A DNA stretch of 22,485 bases from DATBGS01 sp036557885 (GTDB taxonomy: Bacteria; Chloroflexota; Ktedonobacteria; Ktedonobacterales; DATBGS01): the NCBI GenBank assembly GCA_036557885.1, contig DATBGS010000019.1, positions 1 to 22,485 on the forward strand. The letters run 5' to 3'. Below the pieces are notes generated by a model. That model had not been told where the DNA came from and made no database searches. It saw nothing but the letters and a program-made list of their open reading frames with translations. Positions 1 to 7,503 of the stretch are shown in pieces (positions within the stretch are counted from its first letter, which is position 1; every line of letters begins with the position of its first letter). The position numbers were made by a program, and so were the translations under genes.

Positions 1-565
1 CAATGAGGCAGGCCGCCCAGAGCGGGATGGCCCGCGCTCTGCCAAGCGCGATGCCCAGCAGCACATAGCCGAGCAGGTGGCCGATGACCCAACTGAATTG
101 AAGGAAGACAATTGCCCCTTGGGAAGTGGTGCTTTGCCACAGCGCGACGTTTGCGGTGTTGCTCCCTCCCAACTGCGCCATTGCCGCGACCAGCGCCTCT
201 GGCACCACAAAGACGGCAAACGGCAGCGACCCCACCAGCCCAACGATTATCCCGATGGTGGACAGCCAGGGAGCGCGCCGCATCGCCAGCAGCCCCAGGC
301 CCAGATAGCTGAGCGGGAAAAAGAACGGGGTTGCGGCGTTGAAGAAGAGGAATAACTGAATCCTGAGCGGACTCACCGCCTGGAAGTCAGCGATGATACC
401 GCTGATGGCTGGGGGCACGCCCCCGGTGGGGTCAAAGACGAACCCCAGGAGCACCACCAACGGCCCTAAAACGATGCACCCGGCCAGGCAAGCGCGATGC
501 AGCTTGACATAGGCGGGCGTGGCAGAGGTTGGCTGCTGGGTGGTTTTGGCATCCGAGGCTGCCAT
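1..565 (-). CDS. Polytopic membrane protein, N-terminal part (runs off window)
   Basis: An open frame reads on the minus strand from ATG at 565-563 to the window edge, giving 188 codons and no stop. AAAGGAG at 574-580, eight bases before the ATG, supports the start. The first 23 residues or so are polar (MAASDAKTTQQPTSATPAY), followed by several hydrophobic stretches: LAGCIVLGPLVVLLGFVF, a segment around residues 65-90, one around 100-125 and another near the window edge. It is therefore an inner-membrane protein with at least four predicted helices. I do not recognise the family and saw no catalytic motif. It is divergent from the ABC exporter at 713 and probably unrelated to it. Confidence 0.75.
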   Translation of the reverse strand, partial: MAASDAKTTQQPTSATPAYVKLHRACLAGCIVLGPLVVLLGFVFDPTGGVPPAISGIIADFQAVSPLRIQLFLFFNAATPFFFPLSYLGLGLLAMRRAPWLSTIGIIVGLVGSLPFAVFVVPEALVAAMAQLGGSNTANVALWQSTTSQGAIVFLQFSWVIGHLLGYVLLGIALGRARAIPLWAACLI

Positions 566-653
566 AGCGATAACTCCTTTTTTTCTTACAGCCTCATCAT
601 ACACTACCTGTCAACACTTGCGCATCGTCCGATTGTACGATGTATTTTCGCCG

Positions 654-704
654 CCCTTCAGGTATGCTAGGAAGGCTGTCTTGTCTTCTGAAGCACCTGA
701 AGGG
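654..704 (+). promoter_or_regulatory. 5'-leader hairpin overlapping the Shine-Dalgarno of the ABC operon
   Basis: The ten bases CCCTTCAGGT at 654-663 are exactly complementary to ACCTGAAGGG at 695-704, with 31 bases between them. The 3' arm includes the start of the AGGGGG Shine-Dalgarno (701-706) for the GTG start at 713. If transcribed, this stem would compete with ribosome binding. A regulatory role is inference. Confidence 0.4.
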
Positions 705-712
705 GGCCATTC

Positions 713-2557
713 GTGCGTCTTCCAATCAAAAGCTACGCGCGCCTGCTCGCGGCATACCTGAAGCCGCAGCGCTGGCGCGTGGCGCTCATGGCGGCGCTCC
801 TCGTGGTGGGCACCGGCCTGCAATTCCTCAACCCACAGATTCTGCGCTACTTTATTGATACCGCGCTGGCGGGCGGCGCCTCCGCCGCGCTGCTCGCGGC
901 AGCCATCGTTTTTGTGCTGGTGGCGCTGCTGCAACAGGGCGTGACGGTGGCGGCTACGTCGCTCACCACCAACGTTGCCTGGACCGCGACCAACCATCTG
1001 CGCACCGATCTGGTCGCGCACTGCCTGGCGCTGGATATGACCTTTCACAAGTCGCGCACCCCCGGCGAACTGATTGAGCGCATTGACGGCGATGTAGACC
1101 TGCTCTCCACGTTCTTTTCTGAATTTACCATAAAAATGCTCACCAACCTGCTCCTGCTGCTGGGCGCGCTGGTGCTCTACTTTGTCATAGATTGGCGCGT
1201 TGGCCTGACCATGACGGCGTTTGTTCTCGTGGCTGGTGTTGTGCTGGCGGTCTTGCGGCGGCGCGCTCTCCCTTACTGGCGGGAACTGCGCCAGCAGACC
1301 GCCAACTTTTATGGCTTCCTGGGCGAGCATCTGGCGGGCACCGCTGATCTGCGCGCCAACGGCGCCACCGCCTATGTGCTGCGCCGCTTCTGGGCATTGC
1401 AGCGCGCCTGGCTGCCGCCCTTTCGCAGCGCCAACCTGCTCAGCGCGGCCATGAATATGACGCGGCTGCTGCTCTTTGTCTGGGGCAGCGTGCTGGTGCT
1501 GGGCCTGGGCGTGTACCTGTGGACACGCGGCATTGTCACGGTTGGCACCGTCTACCTCATGTTCTCCTATACTGATCTGCTCTCCATGCCGCTGCAAGAG
1601 TTGCAAGATCAACTACAGAGCTTGCAGCAGGCCGAAGCCTGCATCGCTCGCGTGGAAGATTTGCTCAGTATCAAGCCCACGCTGCTTGTAGCCCCGGCGT
1701 CTCGCCGGGTTGCGGCTGAGGACGGCCCGCCAGGGTCGGCGGGGCTACGAGCAAAAACGCTTGTAGCCCCGGCCACCCCTCAAAGCAGGGGCACAGCCGT
1801 GCCGGGAAGCCCGTCGGCACCCTCTGTCGAGTTCCGCGAGGTGTCCTTTGGTTACGCGGCAGAAGAAGCGGTCTTGCAAGACATCAGCTTCCGGCTGGAG
1901 CCAGGCCGCGTCCTGGGCGTCCTGGGGCGCACCGGCAGCGGCAAAACCACGCTGGCGCGGCTGCTCTTTCGATTGTATGACCCGCAGGCGGGCGCAATCT
2001 TGCTGGGCGGCGTGCCCATCACTCAACCGGCGCTCAGCGACCTGCGCCGACAGATTGGCATGGTGACGCAGGAGGTGCAGTTGTTCCAGGCGACGGTGCG
2101 CGATAACCTCACGTTCTTTAACCATGCTCTTTCCGATAGCCAGATAGTCGCGGCGCTGGAGCAGGTGGGCTTGCTGCCCTGGTATCAGAAGCTGAGCGAT
2201 GGATTGGAGACGATGTTGGGCGCGGAGGGCACGGGCCTTTCTGCTGGCGAGGCGCAGCTGCTGGCTTTTGCGCGCGTCTTCCTGACCAATCCGGGGCTGG
2301 TGATTCTGGATGAAGCCTCGTCGCGCCTGGACCCGGCCACCGAGCGGCTGCTGGAGCGGGCCATAGGCAAGCTCTTTGCCGGGCGCACCGCCATTGTGAT
2401 TGCCCATCGTCTTGCGACCATCCAGCGCGCCGATGACATCCTCATTCTGGAAGATGGGCGCGTGCTGGAATATGGCCCCCGCGTGGCGCTGGCAGGCGAC
2501 CCAAACTCGCGCCTGTCGCGTCTGCTGCGCGTGGGCCTGGAGGAGGTGCTGGCATGA
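713..2557 (+). CDS. Heterodimeric ABC exporter half-transporter, first subunit
   Basis: This 614-residue protein has a type I exporter membrane domain (about 1-325) followed by an ATPase domain (about 370-614). Visible motifs are Walker A GRTGSGKT (405-412), a Q-loop in MVTQEVQLFQ, signature LSAGE (509-513), Walker B with catalytic Glu LVILDE (529-534) and the H-loop His 565. The start is GTG at 713 with AGGGGG six bases upstream. The signature is degenerate (LSAGE for LSGGQ) while the Walker B is canonical, the pattern of one half of an asymmetric heterodimer. The linker at about 324-365 is long, rich in Pro, Ala and Gly, and encoded by palindromic repeat DNA. The next gene overlaps by ATGA. 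The family exports drugs, lipids or peptides; the substrate cannot be told from sequence. Confidence 0.93.
   Translation: MRLPIKSYARLLAAYLKPQRWRVALMAALLVVGTGLQFLNPQILRYFIDTALAGGASAALLAAAIVFVLVALLQQGVTVAATSLTTNVAWTATNHLRTDLVAHCLALDMTFHKSRTPGELIERIDGDVDLLSTFFSEFTIKMLTNLLLLLGALVLYFVIDWRVGLTMTAFVLVAGVVLAVLRRRALPYWRELRQQTANFYGFLGEHLAGTADLRANGATAYVLRRFWALQRAWLPPFRSANLLSAAMNMTRLLLFVWGSVLVLGLGVYLWTRGIVTVGTVYLMFSYTDLLSMPLQELQDQLQSLQQAEACIARVEDLLSIKPTLLVAPASRRVAAEDGPPGSAGLRAKTLVAPATPQSRGTAVPGSPSAPSVEFREVSFGYAAEEAVLQDISFRLEPGRVLGVLGRTGSGKTTLARLLFRLYDPQAGAILLGGVPITQPALSDLRRQIGMVTQEVQLFQATVRDNLTFFNHALSDSQIVAALEQVGLLPWYQKLSDGLETMLGAEGTGLSAGEAQLLAFARVFLTNPGLVILDEASSRLDPATERLLERAIGKLFAGRTAIVIAHRLATIQRADDILILEDGRVLEYGPRVALAGDPNSRLSRLLRVGLEEVLA
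1684..1806 (+). repeat. In-frame palindromic interspersed repeat, copy A (inside ABC gene 1)
   Basis: GCTTGTAGCCCCGGC occurs twice (1684-1698 and 1759-1773), and its complement core CGGGGCTAC lies at 1740-1748 within the 27-base block 1726-1752. That block is identical to 21650-21676. The inner core at 1775-1793 (ACCCCTCAAAGCAGGGGCA) also occurs in the palindrome at 8971-9045. CCCGGC and GCCGGG flank the core. The element stays open in the transporter frame and encodes a low-complexity linker between membrane and ATPase domains. Confidence 0.8.
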
Positions 2558-4356
2558 CCACCTGGGGCTTCTTCTGGGGGATGGTGCGCGTTCGTCCCTG
2601 GTCGTATCTGGTTGGCGTGCTGCGTAACAGCACCTTTTACGTGGCGCGATTGATTTTTGGCCTGGCGCTGCAAGCCTTCTTTAACGCGCTGCCCAGCCAG
2701 ACGCACCTGGGCGCGCCGCTGCTCCTGCCGCTGGCGGCGCTGGCGCTGGCCGCGCTGGGACGCACGATTGTGCTCTTTCTTGGTTCGCTGGTCACGATTG
2801 TCTTTAACTTCATTTGCCAGGCACTCTTGCAGCGCAATCTGCTGGCGCGTATTCTGGAGCGCCCTGGCGCGCAGGCGCTGCCAGTGGCAACTGGCGAAGC
2901 GCTCAACCGCTTCCGCGATGATGTTGAAAGCATCTGGCCGCTCTTTGGGTCAACCGTCAATACCTTCGCCCTGTCGCTCTTTGCCTGCGCCGCGTTTGTC
3001 ATCTTGCTGCGGGTGAGCGTGTCTATCACGCTGCTGGTCTTTGTGCCGCTGCTGGGCGTGGTGCTGCTGGCGCAGTGGCTCAAAAAGCGGCTGGAAGCCT
3101 ATCGCAAGGTCAGCCGCGAGGCTACCGGGCGGCTGACCGGCATGCTGGGCGAAGTCTTTGGCGCGGTGCAGGCCATTCAAGTCGCGGGCGCCGAGCCGCA
3201 TATCGTCACCCACTTCGAGACGCTGAACGAGCGGCGGCGCAAGGCCATGCTGCGCGAAACCATCCTCAACAGCACGGCCACAACGCTTTTTGAGAACACC
3301 ATCGGTATTGGCACCGGCTTAATTTTGCTGCTGGTGGCGCTTTCAGTGCGCGGCGCGCAGCTTGGCCCCGGCGATCTGGCGCTCTTTCTCACCTATCTGC
3401 GCACCGTTTCTGAACTGGTGCAGATGTTGGGCAGCCTGATTGCCCAATACGCGCAAACGTCTGTCTCGTTTGGGCGCATGGTGGCGCTGCTGCAAGGCGC
3501 GCCCGCGCACACGCTGGTGGCCCGTCACCCGCTGTACCTTAAGGAGGGGATGCCCGCTGGTAGCCCCGACGTCCCTGGCGGGGAATGGCCCGGCACCCTA
3601 AGACAGAAGGGCACCGGGGACGCCGGGGCTACAAGGGGCCTGGACGCCCTGGCCGTGACGGGCCTCACCTATCGCTATTCTGAGAGCGGGCGCGGCATTG
3701 AGGACATCTCATTCTCGCTCAGGCGCGGCATGCTGACGGTGATTACCGGGCGCATCGGGTCGGGGAAGACGACGCTGGTGCAGGCGCTGCTGGGCCTCTT
3801 GCCCAAAGACGCGGGCGAGATGCGCTGGAACGGCGAGCTTGTGAGCGACCCGGCCATGTTCTTTGTGCCGCCGCGCAGCGCCTATACCGCGCAGACGCCG
3901 CACCTGTTTAGCGCCACGCTTAAGGAAAACATTTTGCTGGGCTTGCCAGAGCAGGAGGTTGATCTGGCAAAGGCGCTGCACCTGGCCGTGCTGGAGCAGG
4001 ATGTCGCTGGCTTTGAGCAGGGCGTAGAGACGCTGATTGGCACGCGCGGCCTCAAGCTTTCCGGTGGGCAGGCGCAGCGCGCGGCTGCGGCGCGCATGTT
4101 CGCGCGCGAGCCAGAACTGCTCGTCTTTGATGATCTCTCCAGCGCGTTGGATGTGGAGACGGAACAGACGCTCTGGGAGCGGCTCTTTGCGGAGCGACAG
4201 TGCACCTATCTGGTCGTCTCGCATCGGCGGGCCGTTTTCCAGCGCGCCGATCAGATTCTGGTACTCAAGGATGGCAGGCTGGAGGCACAGGGCACGCTCT
4301 CCGCGCTGCTGGCAGCCAGCGAAGAGATGCGCCACCTGTGGCAAGGCGACCTGTAG
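2554..4356 (+). CDS. Heterodimeric ABC exporter half-transporter, second subunit
   Basis: A 600-residue half-transporter with a membrane domain (about 1-310) and an ATPase domain (about 367-600). Motifs are Walker A GRIGSGKT (399-406), a Q-loop in YTAQTPHLFS, canonical signature LSGGQ (502-506), Walker B LLVFDD with Asp 527 in place of the catalytic Glu, a D-loop SSALD and H-loop His 557. The ATG at 2554 overlaps the previous stop (ATGA), implying coupled translation. The motif set complements subunit 1: its good signature faces subunit 1's good Walker B, while its Asp-type Walker B faces the degenerate LSAGE. This matches the one-active-site arrangement known from TM287/288-type exporters. 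The linker at about 330-365 is encoded by palindromic repeat copy B. Confidence 0.93.
   Translation: MTTWGFFWGMVRVRPWSYLVGVLRNSTFYVARLIFGLALQAFFNALPSQTHLGAPLLLPLAALALAALGRTIVLFLGSLVTIVFNFICQALLQRNLLARILERPGAQALPVATGEALNRFRDDVESIWPLFGSTVNTFALSLFACAAFVILLRVSVSITLLVFVPLLGVVLLAQWLKKRLEAYRKVSREATGRLTGMLGEVFGAVQAIQVAGAEPHIVTHFETLNERRRKAMLRETILNSTATTLFENTIGIGTGLILLLVALSVRGAQLGPGDLALFLTYLRTVSELVQMLGSLIAQYAQTSVSFGRMVALLQGAPAHTLVARHPLYLKEGMPAGSPDVPGGEWPGTLRQKGTGDAGATRGLDALAVTGLTYRYSESGRGIEDISFSLRRGMLTVITGRIGSGKTTLVQALLGLLPKDAGEMRWNGELVSDPAMFFVPPRSAYTAQTPHLFSATLKENILLGLPEQEVDLAKALHLAVLEQDVAGFEQGVETLIGTRGLKLSGGQAQRAAAARMFAREPELLVFDDLSSALDVETEQTLWERLFAERQCTYLVVSHRRAVFQRADQILVLKDGRLEAQGTLSALLAASEEMRHLWQGDL
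3560..3632 (+). repeat. In-frame palindromic interspersed repeat, copy B (inside ABC gene 2)
   Basis: The outer arms GTAGCCCCGACGTCCC (3560-3575) and GGGACGCCGGGGCTAC (3617-3632) are complementary at 15 of 16 positions. The inner part 3589-3613 is an exact 25-base inverted match to 21699-21723 in the intergenic copy. The whole element is open in the transporter frame and again falls between membrane and ATPase domains. Confidence 0.85.
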
Positions 4357-4381
4357 CGCCAACGCTCGCGCTTGCCACCGA

Positions 4382-4546
4382 GCCTGGCGAATAAATTCGC
4401 GGCTAAGGGCCTTCGGCCTCCAAGTCGGCCTGCGCCGACTCTCCGCCCCCTTCTGGCGCAACGGTTGGCCCGAGGGGAGAGGCAGGGAACCCGCGTAGGC
4501 GGGTTTGGCGGCGGAACGCCCTTAGCCGCGAATTTATTCGCCAGGC
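4382..4546. repeat. Large inverted repeat with 29-bp perfect arms
   Basis: Bases 4382-4410 are the exact reverse complement of 4518-4546 (29 bp, including GCGAATAAATTCGCGGCTA). The 107-base interior holds further small stems: AGTCGG/CCGACT (4423-4428 with 4435-4440) and AACCCGC/GCGGGTT (4488-4494 with 4499-4505). It fills most of the 276-base gap between the convergent ABC operon and the winged-helix gene. It may be a mobile palindromic element (MITE or REP-like) that also serves as a terminator. No transposase or target duplication was identified. Confidence 0.8.
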
Positions 4547-4632
4547 ACCGCGCCAGCCTCCACCGTTCGCACTTGCCACCATCTGTTCAGGTAGTAGGCG
4601 ATTCACCAGCAGGGATGTCTGTGGTACAAGGG

Positions 4633-5763
4633 CTAGCTGTAGGCGACTTCGACTGGAGCGCCCAGGAAGGCGCCCAGCCGCTCGGCTTCTTCTTGAATGC
4701 TCGTCTTGGTCGCGGCATCGAGCGCCTGAAACGGCTCAATCTGCACCGCGACGCGCTGGCCGCGCTTCTCGTGCCGCCAGACGCCAGCCACGCGCCCGGC
4801 GACAAGCAAGACTGGCGAAATCCAGCCCGAAGTTCTGGAAATCTTCGCCTTGAGTGGGCCGGGGAGCAGATATTCGATATGGGGCAGCACGCCAATGGTA
4901 TAGGCATCAAATCCTGGCAGCAGCCGCGCTGCTGGTGGCGGGGGAACCTCTCTGATCTGCTTGATCGTGGCGGCGAGCGCCCAGGCAGGGCGGCCCTCGA
5001 TGCTGACCTCGGTGAGTTCAGCCTCCAACCGCTGGAAGGCGGCACGCACCTTGGGGGCGCTTCTCAGCCCCCACCAGTGCGCAAAATCGCTGTAGGTTGC
5101 CGGGCCATAGGTAGCGAGATAGCGCCGCACCAATATGATGAGCGCCTTCCCTGTCTCATACTCCTCCCACTTGCTGAGCCATTGGTCCGGGCGCACAAAG
5201 GTAACGTGCTGGTTTTGACTTGGCCCGAAACAGAGGTAGCCCTGATACGCCGCTGGCTTGAGCAACTCGCCCCAGCCAGAGCGCAGCGCCTTTTCCAGAT
5301 GGGTGAGGCCGGTGACACGCGCCGCCTCTGCTGCCAGGTGCTCGCGGGTCAGGCAGCGCCCGTCAAGCGCAGCGCGTATGCCCTCGATAATCACTTTCGG
5401 CTCATCGGTATTGAGTTGAAAATACTTCAGCCACGCGCCCGTGATGGGCTGGCGAGTCCGCAGGGTGGCAGCGATCAGCGGAAATTCAGCGGCGGTAAAC
5501 AGGTGCAGCGCGCCGCGCATGGCCCATGTTTTGATGAGCGAGCGTTGGTTCCAGAGCGCGTCCGACACGGCACCCTGCGGCATATCTTGCACCCGCGCCC
5601 ACAGCGCAAGCTCCGCCGAGGAAAGCACCTGGGCCTGAATGCCGATCAACGCGCTGGCGGCCTCAAGCAGGCGCTCAGACGTTACCCGCTGCGTGAGATG
5701 CTGTTGCGAGAGCCGCCAGGCGCAGACCTGTTCCCAGGTCAGAGGAAGGGCCTTGGTGTTCAT
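4633..5763 (-). CDS. Winged-helix DNA-binding protein, HTH_42 / AlkZ-YcaQ-like DNA glycosylase family
   Basis: This 376-residue protein resembles the HTH_42 superfamily of winged-helix proteins that includes the bacterial interstrand-crosslink and alkyl-base glycosylases AlkZ and YcaQ. Near the N-terminus it has IGIQAQ, with the family's Q-x-Q catalytic motif at Gln 43 and Gln 45. It is followed by the characteristic LIKTWAMRGALHLF segment. Length is normal for the family. The ATG at 5763 has GAGG about 11 bases upstream. The Q-x-Q motif suggests an active glycosylase rather than a regulator, but substrate and activity are inference. It stands alone and converges on the ABC operon, with the large inverted repeat between them. 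Confidence 0.8.
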   Translation of the reverse strand: MNTKALPLTWEQVCAWRLSQQHLTQRVTSERLLEAASALIGIQAQVLSSAELALWARVQDMPQGAVSDALWNQRSLIKTWAMRGALHLFTAAEFPLIAATLRTRQPITGAWLKYFQLNTDEPKVIIEGIRAALDGRCLTREHLAAEAARVTGLTHLEKALRSGWGELLKPAAYQGYLCFGPSQNQHVTFVRPDQWLSKWEEYETGKALIILVRRYLATYGPATYSDFAHWWGLRSAPKVRAAFQRLEAELTEVSIEGRPAWALAATIKQIREVPPPPAARLLPGFDAYTIGVLPHIEYLLPGPLKAKISRTSGWISPVLLVAGRVAGVWRHEKRGQRVAVQIEPFQALDAATKTSIQEEAERLGAFLGAPVEVAYS

Positions 5764-5912
5764 ATGCTCAGTAACCTCGCTCTGCTGTTTATTCTTCGCG
5801 GCCAGGAGATGCTGTTCCTGAACCTCATCTTCTTTACTGTATCATGGAAAGAGGACAGAATTATTCCTCTTTCCTGTCATTCAACATGCTGAGAATGACA
5901 AGGCGTTGCGCA
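5764..5912. other. Intergenic stretch between divergent genes, no feature recognised
   Basis: This region separates the divergent winged-helix gene and the DinB transcription unit. It is less GC-rich than the flanking genes. I see no convincing gene, repeat or structured element in it. The likely promoter of the downstream unit begins at 5913. Confidence 0.5.
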
Positions 5913-5941
5913 TTGCGCTTTCAGAGCAGCGGTGCTATACT
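5913..5941 (+). promoter_or_regulatory. Possible sigma-70 type promoter for the DinB unit
   Basis: TTGCGC (5913-5918) and TATACT (5936-5941) are separated by 17 bases. The -10 box is good and the -35 weak (3 of 6). It lies 30 bases before the strong AAAGGAGGTG ribosome site at 5971-5980. Confidence 0.35.
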
Positions 5942-5986
5942 CAAGCGCGGTCAGTTGCCCAGCGAACAAGAAAGGAGGTGCTCTCT

Positions 5987-6109
5987 ATGCAGAACCACCC
6001 CAGGGTTTTCAACCATTGTATGTTTCAACAATCTCAAACAAAACTACCCCAGACAGATAGGAGCACCTTCCTTGTCGAAAGAACCCGAAGTAGACCTGCG
6101 CCGCGTTGA
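5987..6109 (+). CDS. Small upstream ORF (40 aa) with a very strong ribosome site
   Basis: ATG at 5987 follows AAAGGAGGTG (5971-5980) by six bases, the best ribosome site in this part of the window. It opens a 40-codon frame beginning MQNHPRVFNH and ending at 6109. The frame overlaps the start of the DinB gene (6072) in another register. The peptide is basic near its end and matches nothing I know. It may be a leader whose translation feeds the TTG start of the DinB gene, or the remnant of a shifted N-terminus. Real translation is unproven. Confidence 0.4.
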   Translation: MQNHPRVFNHCMFQQSQTKLPQTDRSTFLVERTRSRPAPR

Positions 6110-6620
6110 ACCATTGCCGGGGTATGAGCCGACGATTGGACGCTGGCTCTGGCTCCTTGAGGACACGCGCCACGAAACCAAAGAGGCGCTCGCGGGCCTT
6201 GCCCCCGCCGCTGTGGACCTGACCCCGATCCCGAACGACAACAGTATCGGAACCTTGCTCTATCACATCGCGCTGATTGAACTCGACTGGCTGTATACGG
6301 AGATATTGGAAGATCAGCCCTGGCCGGAGGAGTTGAAGCAGCTCTTTGCTCTGAATCACCGCGACGAGCAAGCGCATTTAAGCGTTTTTCAGGGAGCATC
6401 GCTTGAGGAGCATCTCCACCGGCTTGATGTCGCCCGCCGGTATCTCCTCGACGCTCTGCACAGCATGACACTGGAAGAGTTCCGCCGCCCGCATCCCTTT
6501 CCCGACTACACCGTGACTTCCGAGTGGGTGCTGCATCACTTGATTCAACACGAGGCGGAGCATCGTGGGCATATCCAGATGCTGCGCAGCCTGGCAGAAA
6601 AGACGTTGGACGCGCGCTAA
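6072..6620 (+). CDS. DinB-family four-helix-bundle protein
   Basis: About 182 residues with the DinB/YfiT fold signature: a first helix carrying a metal-ligand His in LLYHIALIELDW and a last helix carrying HxxxH in HLIQHEAEHRGHI. In this superfamily three His residues bind a divalent metal, and members often act as thiol-dependent transferases or stay uncharacterised. I chose TTG at 6072 because AGGAG (6059-6063) sits eight bases upstream and the protein then starts just before the conserved region. The frame stays open upstream to 5844 but has no supported ATG start there. The preceding 40-codon ORF overlaps this start, suggesting coupled translation. Confidence 0.75.
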   Translation: MSKEPEVDLRRVEPLPGYEPTIGRWLWLLEDTRHETKEALAGLAPAAVDLTPIPNDNSIGTLLYHIALIELDWLYTEILEDQPWPEELKQLFALNHRDEQAHLSVFQGASLEEHLHRLDVARRYLLDALHSMTLEEFRRPHPFPDYTVTSEWVLHHLIQHEAEHRGHIQMLRSLAEKTLDAR

Positions 6621-6734
6621 AAAGTCATTGCGCTGCTGACATACTGTTGTCACTGGCATCGGGTAGACTCTTTACTAGAGGAAATCACGAGCCGGTGACG
6701 GCACAGCCCTCAACTTTTGAGGAAAGGAACACGC

Positions 6735-7139
6735 ATGACAAAACTGCTCGGACCCGATTTTATCAGTCTCCAGGTACGCAATCTCTCCGCTTCGCGCGCA
6801 TTCTATACAGAGGTGCTGGGCTTTACGATTGATGAGCGCTTCGACACGCCCGAAGCGGTGGTCTTTGATACCAACTCGATCCCCTTTGGGCTGAGCCAGG
6901 CGCCCGCAAACCTGGCTGAAATGTCACAGCCGGGCTGGGGTGTGACGCTCTGGATTGATTGTGATCAGGTTGATGCGCTGCACGCCAAAGTGGAGGCGGC
7001 GGGAGCCACTATTATCAAGCCCCCTTTCGATAGTCCGTTTGGGCGGGCTTTCATCTTTGCTGACCCCGATGGCTACCGGATTACGGTCAACGAAAACCCT
7101 TGGGACCGCTTTCCTTTGGGAGGGAGGCGCCAGAAGTAG
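6735..7139 (+). CDS. VOC (glyoxalase/bleomycin-resistance) superfamily protein
   Basis: A 134-residue single VOC module pair. The first half begins FISLQVRNLSASRAFYTEVLGF, typical of a beta-alpha-beta-beta-beta unit, and the second half ends FIFADPDGYRITVNEN with the conserved DPDGY and Glu. The usual first His ligand is replaced by Gln (ISLQV), common in this superfamily. ATG at 6735 has GGAAAGGAA at 6721-6729. The superfamily covers glyoxalases, dioxygenases and antibiotic-binding proteins, so the substrate cannot be assigned. It follows the DinB gene after 114 bases, possibly in the same transcript. Confidence 0.85.
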   Translation: MTKLLGPDFISLQVRNLSASRAFYTEVLGFTIDERFDTPEAVVFDTNSIPFGLSQAPANLAEMSQPGWGVTLWIDCDQVDALHAKVEAAGATIIKPPFDSPFGRAFIFADPDGYRITVNENPWDRFPLGGRRQK

Positions 7140-7141
7140 AG

Positions 7142-7182
7142 GGGCAGCGTTTATTACCCTGAAAGGGGAAGAAACGCTGCCC
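7142..7182. terminator. Hairpin between convergent genes (VOC and toxin-like)
   Basis: GGGCAGCGTTT (7142-7152) pairs perfectly with AAACGCTGCCC (7172-7182), with a 19-base loop. It starts just after the VOC stop and lies before the 3' end of the minus-strand toxin-like gene, so it can serve both directions. Confidence 0.65.
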
Positions 7183-7209
7183 TACTCCACACGCTTCCTG
7201 GCGCGTAGG

Positions 7210-7503
7210 TCACGGCTGGTCTAAAATCTCGTGTCCACCGATGCGCCGCCAGATGATATGCTGCTCACCCGGCAGCACCTCCTTGCCAAATTCGAACGTA
7301 GCGCGACCATCAGGTGTCCAGGTCATCTCATAGACCCCCGGCACTTTCTGGACTCGCTTGATGCACAGCCCAGTGCGAAATCCCTTGCCAGTTCTGAGGT
7401 CAGCCACTAGCTTTTTTCGCGCGGCCTGGAACTGCCGCTTCTGGTCACGAGTGAGCTGCTTCCAATCATTCCAAAAGCTAGCCAACTCCTCATGAGTCGG
7501 CAA
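7210..7503 (-). CDS. RelE/ParE-like toxin candidate, module 1
   Basis: A 97-residue protein with the short basic helices and C-terminal sheet of RelE/ParE-type toxins: VPGVYEMTW, RATFEFG and a final HIIWRRIGGHEIL. By eye about half its residues match the module 2 toxin at 17883-18173. I chose TTG at 7503 because it aligns exactly with the ATG of that paralogue (LPTHEE versus MPTYEQ) and gives the same 14-base overlap with the antitoxin gene. Family assignment rests on pattern only. Such toxins usually cleave ribosome-bound mRNA or block gyrase, but neither activity can be claimed here. Confidence 0.65.
   Translation of the reverse strand: MPTHEELASFWNDWKQLTRDQKRQFQAARKKLVADLRTGKGFRTGLCIKRVQKVPGVYEMTWTPDGRATFEFGKEVLPGEQHIIWRRIGGHEILDQP

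Noticed and set aside
585..614. Perfect TTGACA on the minus strand before the first gene
   Set aside because: The only -10-like hexamer at normal spacing (TGTAAG, complement of 585-590) would start transcription inside the ribosome site, so a working promoter there is unlikely.
611..1612. Minus-strand frame of 333 codons
   Set aside because: Antisense to the ABC membrane domain; the protein is His/Gln/Arg-rich with no motif. A shadow frame.
4372..5892. Long plus-strand frame of 506 codons
   Set aside because: It lies antisense to the well-supported winged-helix gene, has no ribosome site, and its translation is low-complexity Arg/Leu/Gly typical of shadow frames in high-GC DNA.
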